From contig JAOUEV010000021.1 of assembly GCA_029858565.1 (NCBI GenBank), positions 1 through 50,489 of the forward strand: a stretch of DNA of 50,489 bases, given 5' to 3'. A program made the translations under genes and the position numbers. The DNA is from Nitrospirota bacterium. Its GTDB lineage: Bacteria > Nitrospirota > UBA9217. Shown here piece by piece: positions 1 through 8,511 of the stretch (positions are counted from its first letter, which is position 1; every line of letters begins with the position of its first letter). Below the pieces are notes generated by a model that saw nothing but the letters and a program-made list of their open reading frames with translations, was not told the origin of the DNA and ran no database searches.

Positions 1-360
1 ATAAAAAACCGGCACATCACCATACTGTCCTCTGATACGGTTTTCAGCCGCCTCATTCCAGCTTATCCCGGTGATAGATGTAACGAGATCAATGCGCAAA
101 GGAGGATGGCCGAGCTGTACAACCTTGCCCGCAAGTGAAACATCCTCAAGCGTGAGACCGAGTGAGCCAAAACCGAAATCATTGAGCGCCTGGAGAATTT
201 TATTGCCGTTCTCTTCATCAGGCCGAACGAATATATCAAGATCACCGGTATATCGCGGAGAGCCATGGAATGCAAGCGCGTGCGCACCAACTATCATATA
301 GTCGACTTCACGCGCGTTGAATAACGCGAGCAATTCTTTGAAGTCTTTGTTCGCTTCCAT
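1..360 (-). CDS. Nucleotidyltransferase-fold protein, 3'-truncated by window edge
   Basis: Reading the minus strand from the ATG at 358-360 gives 120 open codons that run off the left end. Residues 22-45 contain the pattern IVGAHALAFHG followed by RYTGDLDIFV, the Gly-x-x-Ala/Asp-x-Asp signature of pol-beta-like nucleotidyltransferases in the DUF6036/AbiEii-like group. An RIDLVT stretch further on is consistent with the third acidic residue. The start overlaps the end of the small gene upstream by 53 nt, so the two are probably translated together. Relatives occur in toxin-antitoxin-like pairs and as orphan genes, and the C-terminal half is missing, so no substrate is claimed. The nucleotidyltransferase fold is well supported; the biological role is not. 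Confidence 0.75.
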   Translation of the reverse strand, partial: MEANKDFKELLALFNAREVDYMIVGAHALAFHGSPRYTGDLDIFVRPDEENGNKILQALNDFGFGSLGLTLEDVSLAGKVVQLGHPPLRIDLVTSITGISWNEAAENRIRGQYGDVPVFY

Positions 361-490
361 GGCGCTCCTTCCTGAGTCGTTCGACCGCACTGACGCGCTC
401 CTCTGGCGGACGGGACAGCCAGTAGGTCAGGTTTTCCTTGATCTCGGATAGGTCCTGGAGGTTCCCTTTATGTATTATCTTCTGAATCAT
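308..490 (-). CDS. Small conserved protein paired with the nucleotidyltransferase (60 aa)
   Basis: This 60-residue protein is rich in Arg, Glu and Leu and predicted mostly helical (SEIKENLTYWLSRPPEERV is typical). It starts 1 nt after the purL stop codon and overlaps the following nucleotidyltransferase start by 53 nt, so it is likely the first gene of a two-gene cassette co-transcribed with purL. From memory, short proteins of this type often precede DUF6036-like nucleotidyltransferases in bacterial genomes. The pairing suggests a partner or antitoxin-like subunit, but no DNA-binding or catalytic motif is visible. It could be a translational coupling leader. The function is unknown. Confidence 0.6.
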   Translation of the reverse strand: MIQKIIHKGNLQDLSEIKENLTYWLSRPPEERVSAVERLRKERHGSEQRLQRIARVIQRA

Positions 491-491
491 G

Positions 492-3400
492 TTATTTCTT
501 CTCGCACCACTCCCTGGCGTTCTGGAACATCCTGAGCCACGGCGATACGGTATGCGCCCGCCTCATCTGTTCGGGCATCCAGCCCCACTGCCAGGGAAGG
601 ATCGCCCGCTCCGGATGGGGCATCATGGCGAGATGCCTGCCGTCGGGCGAACAGAGCCCGGCGATCCCCGCGGGCGAGCCGTTCGGGTTGAACGGATAGG
701 ATTCGGTGATGTTCGAACTGTCGTCAACGTACCTGACCGGCGCCAGTTCTGCCTCGGCCTTGCTGAACATTCCCTTGTCCGGGAAATAGGCAAGACCCTC
801 GCCGTGGGCGACCCAGATCCCGAGCACCGCGTTCTCCATGTTGCTGAACATGATGGCCGGGCTCTTGACGATCTTGACGGTGGAGAAGCGCGATTCGAAC
901 CTGCCCGATCTGTTATGGATGAAGCGCGGCTGCAGCTCGTCGCTGATCCCGCGCCAGGGCACCCAGCCAAGGAGCGCCATGAGCTGACAGCCGTTGCACA
1001 CGCCGAGGCTGAAGGTGTCCGGACGGTTGTAGAACCGCTCGAACTGTTCCCATACCTGCTTGTTGAACCGGATGCTCGCTGCCCACCCTTTTGCCGAGTC
1101 GAGCACGTCCGCGTAGCTGAACCCGCCGACAAAGACCACGCCGCGGAAGCTGTCCAGGGTGATGCGGCCGGTCAGCAGATCGGTCATCATCACATCCCAG
1201 GGTTCGAACCCGGCAAGATAGAACGCCGAGGTCATCTCGCGGTCGCCGTTCGAACCTTCCTCGCGGATGATCGCGACCTTCGGCTTCCCTGTCCGCTCCA
1301 GGAGCTCGGCGTCCGTGGGCTTCGGGGTAAAGGGAACAACAAAGGTCGGTCCTTTGCGGTCGTAGCTGTTCTTCCGCTCCTCGCGGATGCAGTCGGGATT
1401 GCGCTGGAACAGATCGAGCTTGTGGCTCGTCTCCTCCCAGATATCCCGGAGCAGGAGCATGTCCTCATCAAGCACGCTTTTCCAGCCGAAGCAGAGCTTG
1501 ATCCGCTTTTCCTGCTGCGACTTGCCGATCTCGTAATAGGGTACTCCCGCTTTTTTCAGGATGTCGAATATCACTGCCTCGTTCTCAGGCTGATACTCGA
1601 TCACCAGGCCTGCTTCCTCGGAAAAGAGCGCTGACAGGGGGTCTGAGGTATGGGCGTCCTCCGCGGGGATGTTCACGTCAAGACCACAGTTGCCGGAGAA
1701 GGCCATCTCGAGCAGCGTGGTCACAAGTCCGCCGTCCGAGCGGTCATGTCCGGCAAGGACCAGCCGCTGTTTCACCAGCTCCTGCACGGCATTGAATCCC
1801 CGCTTCAGGAGATCAGCGTCATCTATGTCCGGACTCTCGTTCCCCACCTGGCCGAAGACCTGTGCAAGCGCTGACGCGCCAAGACGGTTCTTGCCGCCCG
1901 AAAGATCAATGAACAGCAGCTTGCCCCATCCCGGCATCTTGAGGTCCGGGGTCACGGTCCTGGTGATATCCGGACAGGTGACATAGGCCGAGATCACCAG
2001 CGTGCCCGGCGACTTCACGGTCTCCGACGTGCCGTCGGGATTGGTCACTTTCGCGGCCATGGAAAGGCTGTCCTTGCCGCCGTCGATCGCCATGCCCAGG
2101 GAGATCATGAGGTCCCGCATGGCAACGGCCGCGTCATAGAGTCTCGCGCCTTCACCCGGCAATTTGGGCGCCCACATCCAGTTGCCCGAGCAGCGGATGT
2201 CCGCAAGTCCGCTCGTTTCCGCCCAGACAATGTTCGTGAGCGCTTCAGCAACGCTCATGCGCGCCATGGCAGCAGGCGAGATCAGCTCCTTCACCGGCTG
2301 CTCGCCGATGGAGCAGGCAGCGCCGGTCGTGCCGAAGTGGGATTGCGCTATCACCGCAACGTCGGACACCGTAAGCTGCAAAGGACCGGCGCACTGCTGC
2401 CGGGCTATCAGGCCGGTCACGGACCGGTCCACCTTGTTCACCAGGAACCGTTTGGACCCCACGGACAGAAGCCGCAGCACGCGATCGAGCGCCGAACGGA
2501 TCGTCAGGTCTTTCGGCAATGTAAGCGGCGGGAGCTGGTCTTTCTTCCGGTCGAGCTTGAAGGTCTTCTGCGGCATGTCGCCCAGGACCTTGGCAAGATC
2601 GAGGTTCACCGGCGTGGTGCCGTCGGACTCGTCGTGCAGCACCACATATCCGTCGCCGGTGATGTGGCCGACAAAAGCGACCGGCACCTTCTCGCGCTTG
2701 CACAGGTCCTCGAAGATCTGCGCGTCATTGGACCTGAGCAGCAATGCATTCTGTTCCTGATATTCAGCGCCCCAGATCTCGAGCACCGACAGGGTCTCGT
2801 CGCCGACCGGGATCTTCCTGATCTCGAGCCGCGCGCCTGCAGGGTGGACGATCTCCTTCAGCACGTTGCAGTTCCCGCCTGCTCCCTGGTCATGGATGCT
2901 CACGATGGGATTGCGGTCCCCGAGCTCGGAGCAGGCGCGGATCACCCGGTTCAGTTTCTGCTCCATTTCCGCGTCCCCGCGCTGCACCGCGTTGAAATCC
3001 AGCTCCGCGATGTTCTCGCCCTGGATCATGGACGAGGCCGCGCCGCCGCCCATGCCGATGCGGTACGCGGGACCGCCGACCTTCACGACCAGCATGCCCT
3101 TGTCCGGCTCGGATTTGGAACGGTGCAGGTTGTCCATCTGGCCGATGCCGCCGGAGAACATGATCGGCTTGATCCACTCGCGCCGCTCGCCGGTCGGCAG
3201 CCGCAGACCAAAGGACCTGGTGAATCCCTGGATCATGGGTTCGCCGAACTTGTTGCCGTAATCCGACGCGCCGCTGCTGGCGTCGATCTCGATCTGGAGC
3301 GGAGTCGCAAGGTTGGACGGATAGAGGAACGACGCGTCTTCCCAGGGAAGTTCGTACCCCGGGATGCGGAGATTGCCCACGCAGTAGGCCGCGGTGCCGG

Positions 3401-4442
3401 CGACCACGAGGCCCGCGGTGCCCGTTGCCTGCACGTCGCGGATGCGTCCGCCCGTGCCGGTCTCGGCTCCCGGAAAAGGCGCGACACCGGACGGGAAGTT
3501 ATGGGTTTCGGCGGTGAAAATGATATCGTAGGTCCGCCTGGTCTCGCGGAATGCCGAAGGTCTGCCGATCTGCTCGGGAACGATGGTCGTTATCTGATGC
3601 CCCTTGATGGAGCTCGAGTTGTCGCTGAAGGCGATGATGCTGTTGTTCCTGTTCGCTTCCCAGGTGGCTTTCACGATCTTGAAGAGCGTGTCCGGCACTT
3701 CCCTGTTGTCAACGATCAGTTTGCCGCGGAAGAACCAGTGGCGCGAGTGTTCGCTGTTGGACTGGGAAAGGTCAAAACACTCGACGTTGGTCGGGTTCCG
3801 CTTGATGTCCTTCACGAACAGGTTGGTGTAATAGTCCAGGTCCCAGTCGTCCATGCCCAGGCCCATCTCGCGGTTGATCTTCTCCAGCGCCGTCCTTCCC
3901 TCTTCCATAAGCGGTATGGTCTTGACCGGTTCGGGCTTGATGCCGGTCTCGAAGGTCTTGAGCGCTTCGGGATAGGGGCACTCGGTCATCCGATCGTGGA
4001 CCAGGCTGAGGAACGTTTTCTGCTGTTCATTGGTGAGCGATGTTTTTTCCGCGAGTTCGAGACGATACCTGCGGGACCGCTCGATACGCATGATCTTGGC
4101 AAGACCGCAAGCCTGGCACACGGAGACCGCGTTCGCTGACCAGGCGGTCGTGAAGTTCATGCGGGGACCGACCTCAAGAATCGAGTGCGGAGCGCGGAGT
4201 GCGGAGTGCGAAATGAGGAACGATGCTTCGGAGAACTGGCTCGGTTCGAAGGTCTCGGCCAGGAGCCAGCGGAGCAGCCGGGATTCTTCGGCGGTGAGCG
4301 GCGATGTCGAAGCGATGTTGTAGCAGAACTCGGTCGTGATCGCGGCGAGGTCCCGGGAGACCCGCTCCTTCACGGTCTCGAGAAGCGCGGAAGTCTGGAA
4401 CGAGGAGAGTGCCGGTGTGCGAAAGAGATGAAATAGGACCAT
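492..4442 (-). CDS. purL: Phosphoribosylformylglycinamidine synthase, single-chain PurL
   Basis: This large single-chain FGAM synthase (about 1316 aa) catalyses the ATP- and glutamine-dependent conversion of FGAR to FGAM, the fourth step of purine synthesis. It has an N-terminal PurS-like region, two AIR-synthase-like halves (ETHNFPSGVAPFPGAETG, then a central region with GGKDSLSM), and a C-terminal class I glutaminase. The glutaminase nucleophile is the first Cys of GVCNGCQ (about residue 1149), with His and Glu in MPHPER near the end. The reading frame is open to 4538, but the ATG at 4440-4442 (MVLFHLFRTPAL) fits the family N-terminus better. About 95 residues in, an in-frame stretch (SHSALRAPHS) is encoded by the dispersed heptamer repeat. 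The downstream small gene starts 1 nt after the stop. Confidence 0.96.
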   Translation of the reverse strand: MVLFHLFRTPALSSFQTSALLETVKERVSRDLAAITTEFCYNIASTSPLTAEESRLLRWLLAETFEPSQFSEASFLISHSALRAPHSILEVGPRMNFTTAWSANAVSVCQACGLAKIMRIERSRRYRLELAEKTSLTNEQQKTFLSLVHDRMTECPYPEALKTFETGIKPEPVKTIPLMEEGRTALEKINREMGLGMDDWDLDYYTNLFVKDIKRNPTNVECFDLSQSNSEHSRHWFFRGKLIVDNREVPDTLFKIVKATWEANRNNSIIAFSDNSSSIKGHQITTIVPEQIGRPSAFRETRRTYDIIFTAETHNFPSGVAPFPGAETGTGGRIRDVQATGTAGLVVAGTAAYCVGNLRIPGYELPWEDASFLYPSNLATPLQIEIDASSGASDYGNKFGEPMIQGFTRSFGLRLPTGERREWIKPIMFSGGIGQMDNLHRSKSEPDKGMLVVKVGGPAYRIGMGGGAASSMIQGENIAELDFNAVQRGDAEMEQKLNRVIRACSELGDRNPIVSIHDQGAGGNCNVLKEIVHPAGARLEIRKIPVGDETLSVLEIWGAEYQEQNALLLRSNDAQIFEDLCKREKVPVAFVGHITGDGYVVLHDESDGTTPVNLDLAKVLGDMPQKTFKLDRKKDQLPPLTLPKDLTIRSALDRVLRLLSVGSKRFLVNKVDRSVTGLIARQQCAGPLQLTVSDVAVIAQSHFGTTGAACSIGEQPVKELISPAAMARMSVAEALTNIVWAETSGLADIRCSGNWMWAPKLPGEGARLYDAAVAMRDLMISLGMAIDGGKDSLSMAAKVTNPDGTSETVKSPGTLVISAYVTCPDITRTVTPDLKMPGWGKLLFIDLSGGKNRLGASALAQVFGQVGNESPDIDDADLLKRGFNAVQELVKQRLVLAGHDRSDGGLVTTLLEMAFSGNCGLDVNIPAEDAHTSDPLSALFSEEAGLVIEYQPENEAVIFDILKKAGVPYYEIGKSQQEKRIKLCFGWKSVLDEDMLLLRDIWEETSHKLDLFQRNPDCIREERKNSYDRKGPTFVVPFTPKPTDAELLERTGKPKVAIIREEGSNGDREMTSAFYLAGFEPWDVMMTDLLTGRITLDSFRGVVFVGGFSYADVLDSAKGWAASIRFNKQVWEQFERFYNRPDTFSLGVCNGCQLMALLGWVPWRGISDELQPRFIHNRSGRFESRFSTVKIVKSPAIMFSNMENAVLGIWVAHGEGLAYFPDKGMFSKAEAELAPVRYVDDSSNITESYPFNPNGSPAGIAGLCSPDGRHLAMMPHPERAILPWQWGWMPEQMRRAHTVSPWLRMFQNAREWCEKK
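4183..4216. repeat. Heptamer repeat array inside purL
   Basis: On the plus strand about four near-perfect tandem units of GCGGAGY, then a GCGAAAT unit, lie inside the purL reading frame. The same 7-nt unit recurs in intergenic spacers between 32 and 42 kb. Here it is translated on the minus strand as SHSALRAPHS without breaking the frame. Confidence 0.75.
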
Positions 4443-4604
4443 ATTCGTCTGAAAAGATTCCTTCGGGGAAATTGTTCTCCGGCGCGACCCTGGCCCTGTC
4501 GGGCGTTCCACTGTTATCCGGCGACGCGACGGGGGCAAGGCTTCTGCCGCTCAGCAGGGACGGCACTAACGCGCTCAAGCATATCTTGATCCGGCGTCGG
4601 GTAA

Positions 4605-5006
4605 TTACTGCCGGTCGGACAGCGACACGACCTTCTGCTCCGAGGCCTTTTTCTCGCCGGCCATCTCGCATTTGCCGTCGAAGGTCACGCCTTCCTCGAT
4701 GATCAGCTTGGGGGTCTTGATGGTTCCCTCGACCACCGCCGGCGCGAGCAGGTGGACCTTCTGTGCCGCGATGATGTTGCCTGCGACCTTGCCGCTGGAG
4801 ATGAGCGTGCCCACGGAAATATCGCCGTGCAGGCTGGCCTCGTCTCCGGCGATCAGCGTGTCCTTGGAAAGGATCTCGCCCTCGATCTTGCCGTCAACGC
4901 GGATCGTTCCGCCGAAGCTCAGCACGCCCTTGAACTCGGTCCCCTTTCCGAGGAACGCCGTGATCTCGGCATGCTCCGCGGAAACACCTGTTGTCTTCTT
5001 TAACAT
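4605..5006 (-). CDS. Bactofilin family polymer-forming cytoskeletal protein
   Basis: This 133-residue protein has a central domain (about residues 18-115) of short valine/isoleucine/glycine strands such as GTIRVDGKIEGEI and GKVAGNIIA, the right-handed beta-helix pattern of bactofilins (DUF583). The N-terminus is short and uncharged in part, and the C-terminus (GEKKASEQK) is a charged, disordered tail, as is common in the family. Bactofilins form nucleotide-independent filaments that scaffold cell-wall or chromosome-segregation factors. The gene lies 17 nt downstream of parB on the same strand. In myxobacteria, bactofilins position ParABS, so a segregation role is a reasonable inference. The start ATG has a GAGGAG ribosome-binding site. 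Confidence 0.93.
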   Translation of the reverse strand: MLKKTTGVSAEHAEITAFLGKGTEFKGVLSFGGTIRVDGKIEGEILSKDTLIAGDEASLHGDISVGTLISSGKVAGNIIAAQKVHLLAPAVVEGTIKTPKLIIEEGVTFDGKCEMAGEKKASEQKVVSLSDRQ

Positions 5007-5023
5007 GAACTCCTCCTCAATAT

Positions 5024-5875
5024 TTATCCGATCTTCTCCAGGATCCGCTCCAGTTCGTCTGCGGAATAATACTCGATCACGATCCTCCCGCCTTTGGCCT
5101 TTGCCTCGACGCTTACCTTGGTGCCGAGCGACTTTCTGAGCCGCTCTTCGACCGCCTTGTATTCCGATCCCGGGGCAGGTTTCTTTTTCTTTTCATCAGC
5201 CGGATGCTTGAGCTTTGCGGCCAGCGCTTCGGCCTCGCGAACGGACAGTCCTTTCTTCACGATCGCGTTCGCCGCAGCGAGCTGGTCCCGGTGGCGTTCA
5301 AGCGACAGGAGCGCCTTGGCATGTCCCAGAGAGATCGCGCCCGATGCCAGGTGCTGCTTGATCTCCTTGGGCAGGCCGAGGATCCGGAGGAAGTTCGTGA
5401 TCGTGGAGCGTTCCTTGCCGACCCGCTTTGCCAGGTCCTCCTGGGTGAGCTTGAACTCGTCCTGCAGGCGCTTGAACGCCTCGGCCGCTTCCAGGGGATT
5501 CAGGTCCTCGCGCTGGATGTTCTCGATCAGCGCCTGCTCGATCAGCTCACGCTTGCTCGCTTCGCGCACCAGGGCGGGGATGGTCTTCAAACCCGCGAGC
5601 CCTGTCGCCCGCCACCGCCGCTCGCCGGCGATCAGTCCGTAGTTCGATCCGATGCGGTGCACGATGATCGGCTGGATCACGCCCTGCTCTTTTATGGACG
5701 CGGCAAGTTCCTTGAGCTTGTCGTCGTTGAAGGTCTTCCGGGGCTGGAACTCGTTCGGAACGATCTTGTCCAGCTCGATCTCCATGATCCCGAGGGATTT
5801 CTTTTCTTTTTCCCCGAGCACCGAAAGGTCCGGGATCAGGGCGCCAAGCCCTTTACCGAGCGCCTGCTTTTGCAT
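5024..5875 (-). CDS. parB: Chromosome partitioning protein ParB
   Basis: ParB (283 aa) is a CTP-dependent clamp that loads at parS and spreads on DNA to organise the origin for ParA-driven segregation. Visible features are the ParA-contacting N-terminal KGLGALI (residues 8-14), the CTP-binding GERRWRA box (84-90), the [14 protein letters not shown] segment (118-131), a helix-turn-helix (about 143-166) and a C-terminal dimerisation region. The start overlaps the parA end by 23 nt, giving translational coupling. Two copies of its expected target site lie within 2 kb upstream, at 6710 and 7850. It is of usual length with no missing motifs. Confidence 0.97.
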   Translation of the reverse strand: MQKQALGKGLGALIPDLSVLGEKEKKSLGIMEIELDKIVPNEFQPRKTFNDDKLKELAASIKEQGVIQPIIVHRIGSNYGLIAGERRWRATGLAGLKTIPALVREASKRELIEQALIENIQREDLNPLEAAEAFKRLQDEFKLTQEDLAKRVGKERSTITNFLRILGLPKEIKQHLASGAISLGHAKALLSLERHRDQLAAANAIVKKGLSVREAEALAAKLKHPADEKKKKPAPGSEYKAVEERLRKSLGTKVSVEAKAKGGRIVIEYYSADELERILEKIG

Positions 5876-6629
5876 GGCTCAATACCTCTTTTGCAAGATC
5901 AAGATAGCTCTGGGCGCCGCGCGACCGGATATCGTACAGCAGCACCGGCTTGCCGTGGCTCGGCGCTTCGCTCAAGGTGACGTTCCGGTTGATCACGGTC
6001 TTGTACACCTTGCTGCCGAAATACTTTCGCACTTCTTCCGCCACCTGTTCGGCAAGATTGTTCCTGCCGTCGAACATGGTGAGCAGCACACCCTCGACCT
6101 GGAGCCCGGGATTCAGGTCCTGTTTGATCAGCTTCACCGTGTTCATGAGCGCGGACAATCCTTCGAGCGCGTAGAACTCACACTGCACCGGTATCAGCAC
6201 GCCGTCAGCCGCGGTCAAGGCATTCACGGTCAGGAGCCCGAGCGACGGCGGACAGTCAATGAAGATATAGTCATACTGGTCGCGGAAGGACTCGATGGCT
6301 TTTTTCAAAACCCGCTCGCGGGCGATCATCTGGATCAGTTCGACCTCAACTCCGACCAGATCGATCTTTGCCGGGACCACGTCGAGCCAGGTGAAATGGG
6401 TGGTGTGCTTGATCTCCCCAAGGGACCGTTTGCCCGTAAAAAGGTCGTAGGTGCTGCCCGTTGCCTGGATCTTGTCGATCCCCATGCCGCTTGACGAGTT
6501 TCCCTGGGGATCGGCGTCGATCAGCAGCACCTTCTTCTCAGCAGCCGCGAGCGAGGCAGCTATGTTCACGGCAGTGGTCGTTTTCCCGACCCCGCCCTTC
6601 TGGTTTGCTATGGCAATGACCTTGCCCAT
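5853..6629 (-). CDS. parA: Chromosome partitioning ATPase ParA (Soj)
   Basis: ParA (258 aa) is a deviant Walker ATPase that binds DNA non-specifically and moves ParB-parS complexes. The deviant Walker A motif KGGVGKTT is at residues 11-18, followed by DADPQGN and the Walker B-like [15 protein letters not shown] ribosome-binding site lies 4 nt before the ATG. The parS site at 6710-6725 sits about 80 nt upstream of this start, so ParB bound there could affect parAB transcription (inference). Length and motifs are those of chromosomal Soj proteins rather than of plasmid ParA with an N-terminal helix-turn-helix. Confidence 0.97.
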   Translation of the reverse strand: MGKVIAIANQKGGVGKTTTAVNIAASLAAAEKKVLLIDADPQGNSSSGMGIDKIQATGSTYDLFTGKRSLGEIKHTTHFTWLDVVPAKIDLVGVEVELIQMIARERVLKKAIESFRDQYDYIFIDCPPSLGLLTVNALTAADGVLIPVQCEFYALEGLSALMNTVKLIKQDLNPGLQVEGVLLTMFDGRNNLAEQVAEEVRKYFGSKVYKTVINRNVTLSEAPSHGKPVLLYDIRSRGAQSYLDLAKEVLSHAKAGAR

Positions 6630-6709
6630 CTATCCTCCGATGTCGTTGAAAGCCGGACTACTTTACCATAGGAAAGGTGCAAAGAAAAGAAGAAAGTCGG
6701 CGGTTGAAT

Positions 6710-6725
6710 TGTTCCACGTGGAACA
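6710..6725. promoter_or_regulatory. parS site 1
   Basis: TGTTCCACGTGGAACA is a perfect 16-bp palindrome matching the chromosomal parS consensus (TGTTNCACGTGNAACA class). It directly abuts the stop codon (6726-6728) of the Clp1-like kinase gene and lies in the gap before parA. Confidence 0.93.
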
Positions 6726-7796
6726 TCACCATTGCCCGATCTCCGCTCCCGCGGGATTTACCCGGAGAGAGCCGAAGGAGAGATTGCGGACCGCTGCCGG
6801 GTCCTTGAGCGGCGTGACCACGCGCAGTATCTGTTCCTTAAGATCCATGTCCCGTATGATCCCCATGTCGAGACAGTAATTGCGATCATCGTTCAGCCCG
6901 ATCAGCAGGTAGTCGAGTTCCGATTTTTTCAGCACCGTGACCTCGCGAACACCGTACTGCTCCTTTGCTGTGTACAGCTCATCCATTGCGTATTCACCTT
7001 CAGTGACCACAAAGAGCCGGTCCGCGGAAAGTTCCGCATGTACCACGATGCTCTGCAGGATCTTGGACAGCCGGTTCACATCGCGGAACCCCAGCCTCTC
7101 GCCCGTCCCCAGGCCGGGTCCATGGATGCCCACATCGGAAAGCGCGATATCCAGATAATCAGCGCCGCGGAAATACTCCTTGAACCTCTGTTCGCGAATT
7201 GCTTTTCGCGCCTCTGTTGTCGATATCTTTGCGTCCTGAGAGACCGGCAGCCTCTGAATAAGAACGCCTGCGCGCTGGGACAGCGGTGCGACCAGATGTT
7301 CTACCTCGCTCTTTTGCTGGATCGCCACAACATACCGGGGAGCGATCATATCGATCTCGTGATACTTCAGCTCCCTGCCTGCACCGCCGCTCACGAGTCC
7401 GCAGGTGTTGATGATCACAAGGTCCGGCCCCAGGGTCATGGCCCTGTTATAAAGTTTCTGGATCGAGGAGATCGCCTCAAGCAAATGACCGACCGGGCTG
7501 GTGTTGCCAATAAAACCCATGACCAGCGGCTTCTTTCTCTTTAAAAGCTCCGCTGCATCGGTGTAAAGGCCCAGAGAATAGGCTGCCGGCGGGCCAAGGA
7601 ACGGTTGACCGGGATCTGCGTCGATCCAGGCTACCCGACGGGCCCTGCGACAGAAGTATCCGGCAAGATAGACGCAAAAGGTGGTCTTGCCGGATCCGGG
7701 CGCGCCGATGACCATGACCGGCCCGCCGCCGGCCGCGATCTCCTCTGCAGCCTCCCGCCATTCAGCAGGTATATGAAAAGTTGATTCCGGCATCAT
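6726..7796 (-). CDS. Clp1/Grc3-like polynucleotide 5'-hydroxyl kinase
   Basis: This 356-residue P-loop protein has Walker A GAPGSGKT (residues 31-38) and the DADPGQP box (59-65), which is diagnostic of the Clp1_P/Grc3 polynucleotide kinase family. Family members phosphorylate RNA or DNA 5'-hydroxyl ends in eukaryotic and archaeal RNA processing; bacterial members are poorly studied. A further conserved block is GFIGNTSPVGH (about 94-104). The C-terminal part is not obviously any known domain. It sits between rsmG and parA on the same strand, bracketed by the two parS sites. A role in RNA end repair is inferred from family only, and NTPase activity on another ligand is possible. The alternative ATG one codon later makes little difference. 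Confidence 0.8.
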   Translation of the reverse strand: MMPESTFHIPAEWREAAEEIAAGGGPVMVIGAPGSGKTTFCVYLAGYFCRRARRVAWIDADPGQPFLGPPAAYSLGLYTDAAELLKRKKPLVMGFIGNTSPVGHLLEAISSIQKLYNRAMTLGPDLVIINTCGLVSGGAGRELKYHEIDMIAPRYVVAIQQKSEVEHLVAPLSQRAGVLIQRLPVSQDAKISTTEARKAIREQRFKEYFRGADYLDIALSDVGIHGPGLGTGERLGFRDVNRLSKILQSIVVHAELSADRLFVVTEGEYAMDELYTAKEQYGVREVTVLKKSELDYLLIGLNDDRNYCLDMGIIRDMDLKEQILRVVTPLKDPAAVRNLSFGSLRVNPAGAEIGQW

Positions 7797-7849
7797 AATA
7801 AGTCTATCTGTGGCACTGAGGACGCTTACGCTTAAGTCCGCAAAAGGAA

Positions 7850-7865
7850 TGTTCCACGTGGAACA
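7850..7865. promoter_or_regulatory. parS site 2
   Basis: A second exact copy of TGTTCCACGTGGAACA, directly abutting the rsmG stop codon (7866-7868) and 54 nt upstream of the Clp1-like kinase start. No other copy was seen in the window. Confidence 0.93.
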
Positions 7866-8510
7866 TTACGACTTCTTCCTGAAAACCCAGATGGTCCTGC
7901 GGTAATCGGAAAAAGGAAGCACCAGCTCGGTCCGAGACTCCCTGATCATTCCGAAGGAATCTACTATATCATCTGCAATCGTTTCCTCTGGTCCCCTGCT
8001 CAGCACCATCAGGCCGCCGGGCTTCAGGAATCTTCTGCCTTCATGCAAGGCCGAGGGCATATCGGAAAAAGCCCGGGCTGTCACAACATCATACTGTTCA
8101 ACATAGGACGCCGGCAGACCATCAGTTCTTTTGTCCGCGACCTCGGCGTTCTGCAGTCGCAACATGCGGACCATGTGCCTCAGAAAGGCCGCCTTTTTTT
8201 GCACTGACTCGACCATGGTAACTGCAAGACCGGGAATGGCGATCTTGAGCGGCAGGGCCGGGAATCCTGGTCCTGACCCCATGTCCAGCAGCCTTGTTCC
8301 TGCGCTGGGTTCAAATCCTTTCAAGTAGGAAAAGGAGTCTAAGAAATGCTTGATAACGATATCCTGCTCTCCCTTGATGGAGGTCAGGCTGATCTTGCGA
8401 TTCCATTTTTCCAGCTCGACCAGGTAGAAAAGGAACTGATCAACCTGTTCATCGGTCAGGTCAAGACCAAAGGTCTTAGCACCATCGGTCAGTTTGCGCC
8501 GGAGCGTCAT
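7866..8510 (-). CDS. rsmG: 16S rRNA m7G527 methyltransferase RsmG (GidB)
   Basis: RsmG (214 aa) methylates N7 of G527 in 16S rRNA using S-adenosylmethionine. The SAM-binding loop LLDMGSGPGFPALPL, the KHFLDS segment and the VVTARAFSD motif are as in characterised RsmG. The frame is open for 23 more codons upstream, but the ATG at 8508-8510 has a GGAGG ribosome-binding site and lies 1 nt from the mnmG stop, giving the usual protein length, so it is chosen. The mnmE-mnmG-rsmG-parA-parB order is the classic origin-proximal arrangement. The 3' end abuts parS site 2. Confidence 0.96.
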   Translation of the reverse strand: MTLRRKLTDGAKTFGLDLTDEQVDQFLFYLVELEKWNRKISLTSIKGEQDIVIKHFLDSFSYLKGFEPSAGTRLLDMGSGPGFPALPLKIAIPGLAVTMVESVQKKAAFLRHMVRMLRLQNAEVADKRTDGLPASYVEQYDVVTARAFSDMPSALHEGRRFLKPGGLMVLSRGPEETIADDIVDSFGMIRESRTELVLPFSDYRRTIWVFRKKS

Positions 8511-8511
8511 G

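Noticed and set aside
489-4139. Long open frames on the plus strand opposite purL (489-1634, 2337-4139)
   Set aside because: They mirror the codon bias of purL, show no family motif, and lack ribosome-binding sites; the antisense frame of a GC-rich gene stays open by chance.
4443-4604. Extension of purL to the upstream frame start at 4538
   Set aside because: The extra 32 residues are Arg/Ser/Pro-rich and not family-like; the ATG at 4442 gives a normal PurL N-terminus.
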